Below, in pieces: positions 1-11,751 of a DNA stretch of 64,000 nt (its first letter is position 1; each line of letters begins with the position of its first letter). This stretch comes from Isoperla grammatica (taxonomy: Eukaryota > Arthropoda > Insecta > Plecoptera > Perlodidae): positions 3,050,122-3,114,121 of the forward strand of contig OX246743.1 of the NCBI GenBank assembly GCA_945910005.1, read 5' to 3'. The notes below the pieces were generated by a model, which was given only the letters and a program-made list of their open reading frames with translations, was not told the DNA's origin and made no database searches. The translations under genes were made by a program, and so were the position numbers.

Positions 1-975
1 ACGAACGTTCTGGCGAAAAGATCTCAAAGCTAATATAAACAACAATTAACAACAACTCAAGACTGATTTCAAATTTTTTCTGATTTCCATAGCTATTATA
101 CTTCCCGATATTGTTGAATGCAGTGCAATTTGCGTTGCTAAGAATTTTCGTTGTCATTCTGTCTAGTGTTTTCGCGGCGGTCCGCCACCGTTACTAACAG
201 TTATTGAGTGTAACTTTGTAACTTTTCCAACGATTCTGCCTCAAAACTATACACCTTCAATCCACGTCGAGGCTTGTGTATGGTCCAAATTTCAAGTTGA
301 TCGGACTTTCCGTTCGACCGCTATCGACAGACATAAAAACAAAACAATAAACCAACAGAATGAAGTGCCATAAGAGTCTAGAACAAAAAAAAAACAAAAC
401 AGAACGAAGTGCCATTCTTAGCAACGCACATTGCACTGCAGCCAACAATGTCAAGAAGTATAAAAGCTATGGAAATTAGAAAAAATTTTGCAATGCGCAT
501 TCTTGAATTGTTGTTAATTGTTGTTTGTATTAGCATTGAAATCTTTTCGCCAGAAAGTTCGTAGATATTGACGCGCTCGCTTATCAACGCGTCAAACAGA
601 GCGTTTTCCTAGTTTAAGCAATATTTTACAAAAAATTGATAGTAGATAGGCCCAATAGATAAGCGCTTGTTGTGCGATGCCGGAACGTGAACGCGAAACT
701 CAATTGCCCATCGTGTCATAAGACTAGGAAAACGCTCTGTTTGACGCGTTGATAAGCGAGCGCGTCCATATTCTACGAACGTTCTGGCGAAAAGATTTCA
801 ATGCTAATACAAACAACAATTAACAACAATTCAAGAATGCGCATTGCAAAAATTGTTCTTATTTCCATGGCTATTATACTTCCCGACATTATTGGATGCA
901 GTGCAATGTGCGTTGCTAAGAATTTTCGCGGTCATGTTTTCGCCGCGGTCCGCCACCGTTACTAACAGTTATTGA
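1..975. mobile_element. Nested fold-back (inverted-repeat) element
   Basis: The segment about 416-612 is the reverse complement of about 722-920, with a spacer of roughly 110 bases. A third, direct copy of the right arm lies at 1-200. All copies share the blocks GTTCTGGCGAAAAGAT and AATTAACAACAA, and 1-200 and 774-975 also share GGTCCGCCACCGTTACTAAC. The spacer contains no coding frame. This is the architecture of a fold-back or MITE-type non-autonomous transposon with a partial duplication. No target-site duplication could be fixed, because the window opens inside the first copy. Confidence 0.75.
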
Positions 976-1430
976 CAGCAAAAGAAATGTAATTTCTGCC
1001 TTTTATGCGTATCGGATCGCGTTTACATTAGTATATTCGTAACCGGGCAAAAATTTACTATAACATAGCCACCTCACATTTTGCCGTAACTGTGTTTCAA
1101 AAATATATTTTCGAGTAACTTTTGTCTAACTTTGCCAATATTTATCAGATCGCTATTACATTAACATATTAGTGACCGGAAAAATCTGTAGAAAAAATCT
1201 GGCTATCTCACATTTTGCCGCCATTTTGTTTCAGAAAAATATTGTGCAGTAACTATGGTGTAACGTTGTAACTTTTCGAACGATTTTGCCTCAAAACAAT
1301 ACACCTTCAATCCACATCGAGGCTTGTGGATGGTTCAAATTTCAAGTTGATCGGACTTTCCGCTCGACCGCTATCGACGGACATAAAAAAAAAAAAAAAA
1401 AAAAAAACAGAACGAAGTGCCATAAGAGTC
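207..1430. repeat. Direct repeat pair (about 130 bp) around the fold-back
   Basis: The blocks 207-335 and 1258-1386 match over about 130 bases, with scattered substitutions; both contain CAAGTTGATCGGACTTTCCG. Each is followed by an A-rich run and AGAACGAAGTGCCAT. The second copy carries a run of about 20 A. The pair frames the fold-back element and suggests a larger repeat broken by, or duplicated along with, the insertion. Confidence 0.7.
997..1255. repeat. Diverged tandem duplication, two copies of about 128 bp
   Basis: The stretches 997-1122 and 1130-1255 align with clear but diverged identity. Shared landmarks are CTCACATTTTGCCG, a GACCGG/AACCGGG block, and an AAATAT...GTAACT ending. The duplication is old and AT-rich, with no coding frame. 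Confidence 0.6.
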
Positions 1431-2231
1431 TCGTGGAAACGCTCGCTTAATAACACAGGATCCAAATTCCCGTTCCCGTAGCGTTCCGGGCTATTGTGCA
1501 ACCTCCTTTAGTCGTTAGTTCGAAGGCGGCGATATTTCGAACTTACTACTAAAACCTTTGAACAACACACTACTGGCGCTTATCTATTATGCTTATCAAC
1601 TCTCCATTACACATTACGTTTGTTTTCAACTGCGCAAAATACGGTGTCGGTTTTGACATCATTCTAGGTATGTGTAGAATGTACATCTACCACAAGCTTG
1701 GCTTGCCAAAATGAAGTTGAAAAAACTTTTTTGTGATGCTTGTGCAAAAATCAACTTATCTTGTGCAAAGTGTGCAAATATCGTGCACAACTATGAACTT
1801 ATGAAAGCCTGTTTTCTTTGGTGGGGGAGCCAAGGTCATTGACCACTTCATTAAAACTAATGTGAGTCGTCTGTACTTTCTGGTGTTTATCTTGTGCTCA
1901 TACATTTATTAATAATTGGAGATTCTCACGATAGGTGACGTCACCGTACTATAAAACGAATTGCGAATTTTATATTGATGAGTTCATTAGTAATTTGGCC
2001 CCGCCGAGTTTTGTAAATGGATGTTAAAACAATTATTTCGCCCACACTTTTTGTTTATCCACCATTACACTTATGCAACAGAATGTGCATATAGTTATAA
2101 TAGTGACAATATCGGTGAGGGAAGGAGCTCACCTTCTCTTCATGTAAACAAAATCCAAGTCTAACACTAGGGGCACTAAATGTCTGAATCGCCATTAAAT
2201 TATCTAAGAATTTGAGGCTTGGTGCTTACAC
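1431..2231. other. No gene seen; AT-rich with one CRE-type palindrome
   Basis: There is no convincing open frame, RNA gene or transposon end. A perfect 12-bp palindrome, GGTGACGTCACC (CRE/ATF consensus core), lies near 1935. Several GTGCAAA/GTGCACAA words near 1740-1800 resemble words in the satellite that follows. Confidence 0.5.
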
Positions 2232-4465
2232 GGGGGGGGGGGGGGGGCAGCGTGACGTTAGCCCCCCCCACGGAAAAACCGTTATATCTCGAGATATAAA
2301 CCTGCACAAACGAACCTTTTTGGTGCAAAAACCTGCACTACCGATGAACAAACGATCCACACCATAAAATGTTAACATTTGACATATGGGAGGGCTGCGT
2401 CAAGTTGACCCCCCTCGGCAAAACCGTTATATCTCGGGAACTAAACGTGCACAAACGAAAATGTTTAAAGCACAAACCTGCACTAACGATGCACAAACGA
2501 TCCACATCATAAAATGTTAATATTTGACATATGGGGGGGGGGGGCTGCGTCAAGTTGGCCCCCCCACGGAAAAACCGTTGTATCTCGAGAACTAAACGTG
2601 CACAAACAAAACATTTTAGTGCACAAACCTGCACTAACGATGCACAAACGATCCACACCAGAAAAAGTTAACATTTGACATATGGGGGGGCTGCGTCAAG
2701 TTGGCCCCCCCACGAAAAAAACCGTTATATCTCGAGAACTAAACGTGCACAAACGAAAATTTTTAGTGCACAAACCTGCACTACCGATGCACAAACGATC
2801 CACATAAGAAAATGTTAACATTTGACATACGGGGGGCTGCGTCAAGTTGCTCCCCCCCCCCCCCCCACACGGTAAAACCGTTAAATCTCGAGAACTAAAC
2901 GTGCACAAACGAAAATTTTTAGTGCACAAACCTGCACTAACGATGCACAAACGACCCACATCATAAAATGTTAACATATGACATGTGGGGGGGCTGCGTC
3001 AAGTTGGCCCCCCCAAAAAAACCCTTATATCTCGAGAACTAAACGTGCACAAACGAAAATTTTTAGTGCACAAACCTGCACTAACGATGCACAAACGACC
3101 CACATCATAAAATGTTAACATTTGACATGTGGGGGGGCTGCGTCAAGTTGGCCCCCCCACAAAAAAACCGTTATATCTCGAGAACTAAACGTGCACAAAC
3201 GAAAATTTTTAGTGCACAAACCTGCACTAACGATGCACAAACGACCCACATCATAAAATGTTAACATTTGACATGTGGGGGGGCTGCGTCAAGTTGGCCC
3301 CCCCACAAAAAAACCGTTATATCTCAAGAACTAAACGTGCACAAACGAAAATTTTTAGTGCACAAACCTGCACTAACGATGCACAAACGACCCACATCAT
3401 AAAATGTTAACATTTGACATGTGGGGGGGCTGCGTCAAGTTGGCCCCCCCACAAAAAAACCGTTATATCTCGAGAACTAAACGTGCACAAACGAAAATGT
3501 TTAGTGCACAAACCTGCACTAACGTTGCACAAACGACCCACATCATTAAATGTTAACATTTGACATGTGGGGGGGCTGCGTCAAGTTGGCCCCCCCACAA
3601 AAAAACCGTTATATCTCGAGAACTAAACGTGCACAAACGAAAATTTTTAGTGCACAAACCTGCACTAACGATGCACAAACGACCCACATCATAAAATGTT
3701 AACATTTGACATGTGGGGGGGCTGCGTCAAGTTGGCCCCCCCACAAAAAAACCGTTATATCTCAAGAACTAAACGTGCACAAACGAAAATTTTTAGTGCA
3801 CAAACCTGCACTAACGATGCACAAACGACCCACATCATAAAATGTTAACATTTGACATGTGGGGGGGCTGCGTCAAGTTGGCCCCCCCACAAAAAAACCG
3901 TTATATCTCGAGAACTAAACGTGCACAAACGAAAAATTTTAGTGCACAAACCTGCACTAACGATGCACAAACGACCCACATCATAAAATGTTAACATTTG
4001 ACATGTGGGGGGGCTGCGTCAAGTTGGCCCCCCCACAAAAAAACCGTTATATCTCGAGAACTAAACGTGCACAAACGAAAATTTTTAGTGCACAAACCTG
4101 CACTAACGATGCACAAACGACCCACATCATAAAATGTTTACATTTGACATGTGGGGGGGCTGCGTCAAGTTGGCCCCCCCACAAAAAAACCGTTATATCT
4201 CGAGAACTAAACGTGCACAAACGAAAATTTTTAGTGCACAAACCTGCACTAACGATGCACAAACGACCCACATCATAAAATGTTAACATTTGACATGTGG
4301 GGGGGCTGGTCGTCAAGTTGGCCCCCCCACAAAAAAACCGTTATATCTCGAGAACTAAACGTGCACAAACGAAAATTTTTAGTGCACAAACGTGCACTAA
4401 CGATGCACAAACGATTGAGATAACAATTGACCCTAAACTTTAAAGTGGGGGGGCCAACTTGACGG
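2232..4465. repeat. 146-bp satellite array, about 15 copies, with G/C hairpin
   Basis: The unit is 146 bp (landmark ACATGT at 3125, 3271 and 3417). It contains a stem made of GTGGGGGGG and CCCCCCCAC separated by about 14 bases, the palindrome CTCGAG, and repeated GTGCACAAAC words. The first four units are more diverged and have longer G or C runs (16 G at 2232, 12 G at 2533, 15 C at 2852). The later units are nearly identical, as expected from recent local amplification. The last copy breaks at about 4420, and 4446-4466 carries the hairpin core in inverted orientation. Open frames of 60-106 codons on both strands are by-products of the repeat. Confidence 0.95.
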
Positions 4466-5378
4466 AGCCACAATATCAAAATATGACAACGAATGTCTCT
4501 ATTAATTGAAGACGATACAATAATATTTTATTTGTAGAAGTGTCTAACTGACGACATGAGGGTGTCTTTTCTATGAGTTAAGGGTTGTAATTGACTTGAA
4601 AGGATGTCTAATTGACGACGTTTAAGTGTCTAATTGACAACTTGAGAGGGTGTCTAGCTGAGGTGAGATGTTCCGATATTACACTAATGTGTCTCACGGA
4701 CAGACCCAACACAACACACGCATTTCTTCCCGAGCCTTTGGACATTGACAGTTGTGTTAATAGGAGCCTTACTCGCAAAGTTAACTGTTTCTTATTGATA
4801 AGCTGAGAACGCTCCATAGTATTTTAACCGTGTTTCGATCCTACTCGGTACTCTTTTGTATCAAACGTAATTGTAAACACGGAATTAAAAACATTTCAAA
4901 TATTTTAATATCTACTATTGATAATTCATCGACTCATTCCAAATTATTTCATTAATTATATGAATCAATTGTAACAAATCCAGTATTTAAAAGTTTTTAA
5001 ATCCATTGTGTAGCTGATAAAAAAGCAAACTCCGCGTAGGAGTCACTTTTTCAAAATCGTGAAGCGTTTTCAGATACCAATTAATACCGTTCATTTTGCT
5101 CTGATTATATCTGTCTTGTGTATCTATCCACAAATGCAATTTTAAAAGTTCTTTTAAAAGATAGGAACATACAACTTCCAATTCCCACGCTCAGGCTCGT
5201 AAGTTTCTCCTCCAAGACGCGAATATTGCTCTAAGACACTCACTCACTCACAGACACTAAGACAATCTTTGCTAAGACTCTAAGAACAAATACTAACTAA
5301 CCTGGAAGTGAATGTTAACGTATTGACATAACACGGAAAAGTAAGACTGTGCCAATACAGCTCACACAGTACTGGCTG
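4466..5378. other. No gene seen; short degenerate repeats
   Basis: GTGTCTAATTGACGAC-like words recur near 4545-4660. The remainder is AT-rich unique DNA. Short open frames here lack domains and overlap on both strands. Confidence 0.5.
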
Positions 5379-5442
5379 CACTGCCTGTACTGGCTGTACT
5401 GGCTGTATTGGCTGTACTGGCTGTACTGGGTGTGCTGGCAAG
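5378..5442. repeat. 9-bp minisatellite (CTGTACTGG)n
   Basis: Six to seven imperfect copies of CTGTACTGG stand head to tail, with substitutions such as CTGTATTGG and GTGTGCTGG. Confidence 0.85.
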
Positions 5443-6045
5443 GGAAGGGGTTTAACTGACTTCCAACCCCTTCGTTAGCATAGAAGAGCTCTGCAAGCGC
5501 TCAGCACATCCAGCCTGGGGAGGTGTCATCCCTTTGAGCCGCGATCAAGTCAGGTACAAACTACCCTTGCCGACTCGTCTACCCACATAGACAACTCTTC
5601 ACAACCAGCGATTGAGAATGCTGTGTTTTATTGTAGAAACAACAGACTGGATCTTCTGATTGGCTTGCCAGTAAATATATATTGAGATACGAAGCGAGCT
5701 TGCACCACCTTGAAGCAACAAATACTGAACATTGTTTCATTTATCTGGTTGGCAGCAGTTGAAAGTATGGGATCGAGGCATGCCGAAGATTTAAGGAAGC
5801 AAATAAAAATGTGGCCTAGCCATCAGGGAATGTAACAAGTCATTGTGGTTGGTGTAAACAAAACTATCAATAAGCAACCTATGAATCATTTCTGAAATGA
5901 TTTAGAAGAGAGTGGTAAGCTGGGGGAGGAAATAGAAGCATCGAAGATTGTAGAAGGGTAGAAAAGAATGGCTGGCACTAGTGGGAAGAAGGAGGAAAGA
6001 AGAGAATATGAAAGAATAGAACATAACAGACCTGGCAAGCCGATG
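5443..6045. other. No gene seen; weak dispersed-repeat similarity
   Basis: The A/G-rich stretch about 5945-6045 resembles 8580-8680; both hold GGAGGAAAGAA and an ATGTCAGGCCTGCC/CAGACCTGGCAAGCC type block. This suggests one old dispersed repeat family. Nothing here looks coding. Confidence 0.4.
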
Positions 6046-6412
6046 TTAAGAGCGAAGAGTAGTCTCTACGTCAAAAACCACAGACAATTTTCGTTATTTC
6101 ATTATATCTCAAGATTGCAACAAGACATCGAAAATCTAAATCAACAGCGCACTGTGTTTTGGTAAGCCCTACAGACTGAATGAAATATAACTATTATTTT
6201 GAATACAAATTCAAAAAACAGTAATAAAATGAATTATATATAAAAAAACATTTTGATTACAATATAAAACTGAACTTTGATCATTCAGTATGTAGAGCTT
6301 ACTAAACCACAGTGCACTGTTGATTCAGATTTTCGATTTCGAAGTCCATTCTTGAAATATAAATAATAAATTAAAATTCTGTGTGGTTTTTGACGTAGAG
6401 GTATCCTTCCTG
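6046..6412. mobile_element. Fold-back element with about 130-bp arms
   Basis: The segment 6046-6190 is the reverse complement of about 6285-6412, with substitutions, around an AT-rich loop of about 95 bases. Landmarks are GGTTTTTGACGTAGAG and its complement at the outer ends and CAGTCTGTAGGGCTTACC-like blocks at the inner ends. A solo arm of the same family lies at 57690-57832. The 65-codon frame across the left arm is a by-product. Confidence 0.75.
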
Positions 6413-6774
6413 TTAAAGTTGGCCCAAGGTCAGGATACTCATGCTCACGACATAGCGGAGTACAATGGTACCAACTTAATCTTATACAACTCTCTACACA
6501 ATTTTATTGGAACAGACCCATCAGGGATCATTTACGACCTGTTGTTGGTTACCTGGAACGGTGGGCGTGGCTAATTAGCTTGTGCACTCTACTCAGCAAA
6601 AGATTGCATTTACTGATGTGAGTGTGGAAGAAGGTCAGGAATCTGTTGATATTCGTTGAATAAGCGCGCATGATAGGGGCAGTAGATAAGGACATGAGGT
6701 CGGTATGTGATTAATTACTTTGGGACCGGTGTAACAAAAATATCTTTACCATTGGAATATTATTACTCAGATTG
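6413..6774. other. No gene seen
   Basis: Unique AT-rich DNA without repeats or recognisable motifs. Confidence 0.4.
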
Positions 6775-6970
6775 CGTTACACGTTGCGAAGCGAACTTCA
6801 GAAGAAAACGTGGGGTCTCAAAATAACCTTAACCTAACCTAACCTTACGTAACCTAACTTATCCTAACCTTACCTAACCTTATCTAACCTAACCTAACCT
6901 AACCTAATCTAACCCAATATAACCTTAGTATAACGTAGCTTAACCTTTTCTTTGTTCGCAACGTGTAACG
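6775..6970. repeat. Interstitial telomere-like (CCTAA)n tract in a 16-bp inverted repeat
   Basis: From about 6825 to 6945 the sequence is degenerate CCTAA (TTAGG on the other strand), the canonical arthropod telomere motif, with variants such as CCTTA and TCTAA. It is bracketed by a perfect inverted repeat: CGTTACACGTTGCGAA at 6775-6790 and TTCGCAACGTGTAACG at 6955-6970. The bracket suggests an element, or a repaired break, rather than simple slippage. Confidence 0.85.
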
Positions 6971-7418
6971 GCTGCTTGAGTGAGCGCGGGTATTAGTAAT
7001 GATGGGCTATGCGTAAAGAATAAAGATATTCCAATACACCGGCAACAAACTCTGCGTGGCCAAGAGTACTGCGTCTACCCAGGACCAACCTTCTGGCCCC
7101 ACTTATACCTTGTTCGTACTACGACCACTAACAGACGTTATACTACTGACTGCAGCTGTTAAGAAAGTAATGTGAACGTAGTCAACAGCTAACAGAAGTC
7201 AATTCAAGACTGTCTTCTTATAAAATATGAATTTCACTTACCAACTGTTAGCATAACTGCTATTAGTGGCCGTACTGTTGTGTTGGAAACAGGCGTATTG
7301 TAATGTTGAGAAACATTTAGATCAGAGTACGACCGACAACATCAAATGAGTGGGAATCCAACACCCAATTAGAGCAGTAACGTCTGGTTAAGGGTTCATT
7401 TACTGAGCTCTATTCTTG
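6971..7418. other. No gene seen
   Basis: Unique sequence. A 60-codon frame at 6980-7162 has no domain or start context to support it. Confidence 0.4.
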
Positions 7419-7448
7419 CGCGTGGCCCCTCATAGTAAGGTGTGATGT

Positions 7449-7648
7449 NNNNNNNNNNNNNNNNNNNNNNNNNNNNNNNNNNNNNNNNNNNNNNNNNNNN
7501 NNNNNNNNNNNNNNNNNNNNNNNNNNNNNNNNNNNNNNNNNNNNNNNNNNNNNNNNNNNNNNNNNNNNNNNNNNNNNNNNNNNNNNNNNNNNNNNNNNNN
7601 NNNNNNNNNNNNNNNNNNNNNNNNNNNNNNNNNNNNNNNNNNNNNNNN
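7449..7648. other. Assembly gap of 200 N with duplicated edges
   Basis: Exactly 200 N. The 21 bases to the left (7419-7439) and the 21 to the right (7649-7669) are the same apart from one substitution (CGCGTGGCCC followed by C or T). The gap therefore joins two contig ends that overlap or lies inside a tandem repeat. The frames running through N are artefacts. Confidence 0.98.
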
Positions 7649-7669
7649 CGCGTGGCCCTTCATAGTAAG

Positions 7670-7852
7670 GGTGATGATGTCACAAGGACAAACAGAACGT
7701 GGTTGCTGGTTAGTGTGCAGCCCAGTTTTCCAATTAAAGCCACCCCTGGTTGCGCCTGGTGTTCCAATCTACCGCGTTAAACCCAGGTAATCATGGAGCA
7801 GAGACATTCTCACCTTACATAGATAACAGTTACTATAGGCTGTTACTACCCA

Positions 7853-7895
<43 letters not shown>

Positions 7896-9396
7896 TTGTT
7901 TATGCTGACCAATTCGATAAATTAAGACTGAAACAACATAACGAATTTTAACATTAGAACAACAAAATCAAAACATCTAAAAAAAAAAGTAAACTCAAAC
8001 TTTTCTATGGCTGTTAAAAAGACATAATACATTTTTAAATCCCCTCACCCGTCCGTTACATGTATTGTTTCTGGCTGTGCATGGTTACACAAAATTTCAA
8101 GTTATTGGAGTCTCCTAATAGGGAGGGAAAGTGAGAGAAAGCGAGACAGACTGACAAAGCCTGGCTGAGAAAATAGTAATAATTATCTGGACTGTGGTAG
8201 TTGATAGTTATTATGCAGCAATCTTTACTTACAAAATGTGGAAATGAATAAAGATTATTAATTAATGGATATTTTGGGCTTAATTTTTTGAATAACCCAT
8301 TTTATCTTCGACTTATTTTATTAACTAGAAAAGCGCACCATCCTGGTCACAACTTTTCAACAGTTGTGGAGTGAGAAGCAATGGTCGTGGCGTGATGGAT
8401 AGTGAGTTAAGATTATACCGTAGTTTAAAACACATTTTTCATTGACACATTTTTTAAGTCAAAACACAAAACATCCGCCAAGCTACATAATTATTTAATT
8501 TCTATTAATTGAAACAGGTTTCATGACGACTCGGCGCCTCCACCAAATAGCACGATAATTGGTCGCGAATACATAAAACATGAAGGATCATACGAAGACG
8601 GTGGAAACTATTGAGAATAAGGAGGAAAGAATAAGAAATGGAAGAAGAGAACATGTCAGGCCTGCCAAAGCGATGTTGTTATCTTTTCAGTTAAGCGTTC
8701 ATTATTCAGTTGGTAAGCGACCGCAGCTTTCTCATCTGAGATAACTGTGAATCAGTAGGGTAAACTTGTCAGCCGTTTTAGTACAAAATATAATTTATTA
8801 ACTTTCCGTTATAGGCCAACTCTAATAAAATACATAAACGTATTAATTATGTTTCTATTCCAACAACTCAACTTGAATTAAACCTGTATTCCAACTAGAA
8901 ATTCTTTTCGAAAATAATCTGAATGCTTTATTGTGTAAAATACGAAAATAAGTCTGAAAAGTAACCATTAGTTACTGAAAATTAAAATTAGGTATTTGCC
9001 GATTTATTGCTTATTTCCGTATTACAATAATGAGAGTTGAATGTGACTTGTTTTTTTCTAACTAGAACTTAAGTTCTGTTGAAAAATGTATGTACTTTAT
9101 TTGTTACTACCGTGGAGCTTTAACTCCACACATAACAAAAACCCTTGAACATTCTAAAGCACACATAAAACAAAATAACACGTTTGGACCTGTAGATCTG
9201 TTCTGACGCGTAACCACTGCGTTACCACTTGTTAGGAATTATAACCCAAAGGGTTGTCTCTTTCCTCTCAAACTATATCGCATGAAGAGGAGAAAGGGAG
9301 TTTCATTATGTAAAACCACTGGAAGTCTGTATGTATGCTACGCCATTTTCCTCACGTTTTTCTGCTTTCAATGCGTTCACTTACGCGCCCACAGAT
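7670..9396. other. No gene seen; one (GA)n microsatellite
   Basis: AT-rich unique DNA. A (GA)n tract of about 34 bases lies at 7857-7890. The 8580-8680 stretch is related to 5945-6045. An 18-base G run begins at 9397. Confidence 0.5.
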
Positions 9397-9744
9397 GGGG
9401 GGGGGGGGGGGGGGAGCTCTGGACTATAGCTGTAAGGCTGCATGGCCATTCACCTGCTATGTGGAAACCTCGAATTCGGTGGGCTACAACTGCTCTTAAA
9501 TGATTTAAATTGTGAAATAATAGACCAAAATACGTCACAAAAAAACAATAGTGATATTCCTTATGCATGTTTACTTTGTTCCAATAAATATATGTTTTTA
9601 AAATATTGTTACAACTATCTTTTGTAATATGTTGTTGTGACACACGACCACAATTAAATACGAACATTTGAGAAACTGCAATATTTATCGGAACAAGAAA
9701 ACATTAATAAAATAAACCACTTTATTCACTATGGGAGGACAGTA

Positions 9745-9894
9745 AAGGTGCTTTCATAGCAACACGGCCACACGTTTTTTCCGGACCGGCAAGTCAGATG
9801 AACCAATCAGGGCAGGCACGGCAAGTTTCTGATTGGTTGACGTGACCTGCCGGTCCGGAAAACACGTGTTGCCGTATTGCTATGAAAGCGCCTT
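9745..9894. mobile_element. 150-bp palindromic MITE flanked by TA
   Basis: The arms 9745-9810 and 9829-9894 are near-perfect reverse complements, beginning AAGGTGCTTTCATAGCAA and ending TTGCTATGAAAGCGCCTT, around an 18-base loop. The dinucleotide TA lies immediately outside both ends (9743-9744, 9895-9896), as expected for a Tc1/mariner-type target duplication. There is no coding capacity. Each arm contains a CCGGACCGGC-like block and a CCAAT box, so the transcript or single strand would fold into one long hairpin. Confidence 0.85.
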
Positions 9895-9896
9895 TA

Positions 9897-11150
9897 AAGG
9901 TTTAACTTTGTGACAATTTGAAACCAATTTTAACGGAACGAAATCGGAGGTTCCCATATTCTCGTGACCTCGTCGTTGAAATGAGTAGAGTTATACATTG
10001 ACCGTGTACAACATTCAATCGTATACACGGAACATGACAATACAGCACATTAGCCTTCACAGTGAAATATTTACATGTAGCTCCTAGGCTTACAAGCCTA
10101 TTAATATTATTTATAATAATATAATTAAATTCAACTCATGAACCAGCAAACCCACATTAAACATGCATGCACAATTTCGTGTGGACAAGGGACTGGGTTT
10201 ACAAATAACCTGTACATAATAATTGGGGTCTGTTTTCATAATATGATATGAGTGCGACACATTTCGACAGCAGTTGTAACATGACATAGAAATAAATTAT
10301 TATAACATTTGGACACCGTTCATTGGCTAGAGATCATCACCCTCATCAAATAATTGGGATATTGAAGTCCCGCCAGTAAAATGTCTACAACCTACCCTGT
10401 TTTGTTAGGGCAAGGGAGCTTGCAACAACGTCATTTCCGGTATCGCACGGTGGCCATACTGAGGTACTGTGTAAGCATTTGTTTACGTTCTTCCAACGCT
10501 TCATTGTTGCAATATTGCAGATGTCCTTTGACTGACACATCAACTGTTTTCAAACAAAGGTTCCGTATTATTACTGAAAAAAACAAAATAAGAACGCGTA
10601 AACTCTGTTTGAAGACAATCATTTGCATGTGTGTGATTTTTCCTGGATAACGTATGTGTCTTCTTTTGACAGAACAAATGTGAACAAGCAATGTGTATCT
10701 CATAATGGCCGCCACGTGACGTCTATTGAAAGCTACCTAGAACAGTGGACGATATTTGAAGTTGACATGAAATATTTTGGAATTGTGGAAAAACGAGACA
10801 ATGTGTGGATAATGCACATAATATCATTATGAAGACGATTCAACTCTACATTACCTCAAGCCCAAGGCAGGGTTGAACCTGGAAAGCGGAAACCAGGTTT
10901 GTGGGATAGACGGCTATCGACCAGGCCTTGTCTGCCATAGCCTCGCTTGACATAGATAGTTTTGCAACAACATTAAAAAATTAATTTTGGTTTCACGTTA
11001 CCTACATCCGCTGATTTCTGTTTTCTGTTTATATCGATCATTGAACAAAGAAATTGAAAGAACCTGTCTGAGACGGAGGGAAAACGTTTTTCTCTCGCTT
11101 TTCTTTATTTGGATGTGTCGATAATCGAGACTATGAGACATGAAGACCGA
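9897..11150. other. No gene seen
   Basis: Unique AT-rich DNA. Frames of about 90 codons overlap on both strands near 10380-10715, lack domains, and read as chance openings. Confidence 0.4.
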
Positions 11151-11225
11151 CATCGTGACCAACCAGGATTCGAACCTGGACCAGACCAACTCGGGACGCC
11201 TATTCAACAAGCGCCAGTATACACT
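11000..11225 (-). mobile_element. tRNA-derived SINE head (minus strand)
   Basis: On the minus strand, GGTTCGAATCC at about 11170 is a perfect RNA polymerase III box B/T-arm, with a pairing CCAGG...CCTGG stem. Upstream, about 11190-11215, is D-arm and anticodon-like sequence without a good acceptor stem. The downstream part resembles sequence after the similar head at 18940. It is too degenerate for a functional tRNA. Box A was not clearly recognised. Confidence 0.5.
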
Positions 11226-11318
11226 ATATGATATGCTACCTCACTGAAATTAATTCTCAGTCGCAAAAAGATCCGACAAAAGTGCGATAAAACATTGGAT
11301 AGGATTATTGTTTGTTGT

Positions 11319-11333
11319 GGGGGGGGGGGGGGG
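11319..11333. repeat. 15-base G run
   Basis: Fifteen consecutive G. It is one of at least nine G or C runs of ten or more bases in this window. Confidence 0.9.
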
Positions 11334-11751
11334 AGGGAACCCGGTCCCTCGCCGACTGAACATCTGGGTTGACCTACACCGAGCAAACGAGTTGACCTGA
11401 TTTTTGTCACAAGTCGCAACAGATTTCTGATACGTTTGTTTTGTTTGTTTGTTGGTTAGAAACATCAAGGTGATAAGTTTCCCACCTATTAGTTGAGAAT
11501 GCACGTTTTTGCGGAATCACGCTTATCAATGTAAACATTGAGGATAAGTTTTCGTTTTTCAATATTATTATCGTCCAGCTGAAAGATATGTGACTGTTGA
11601 TGCCCCCCATATATTATGTTAGTGCTGCAAATTTTGAGATAAAATCTAGGAGTGTTTTGTGTTTGTAGGACGTGTAAACTCGTTTATCTGGATAAGAACA
11701 ATTTGAAGTTGATCTCGGCACCGACATCAATAAAATGCGTTGCTTCTTATT

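Noticed and set aside
2338..4479. Several 68-106-codon frames
   Set aside because: All lie in the 146-bp satellite on both strands, with the same peptide repeated.
7430..7780. Frames crossing the N block
   Set aside because: Translated N is not sequence; these are artefacts of the gap.
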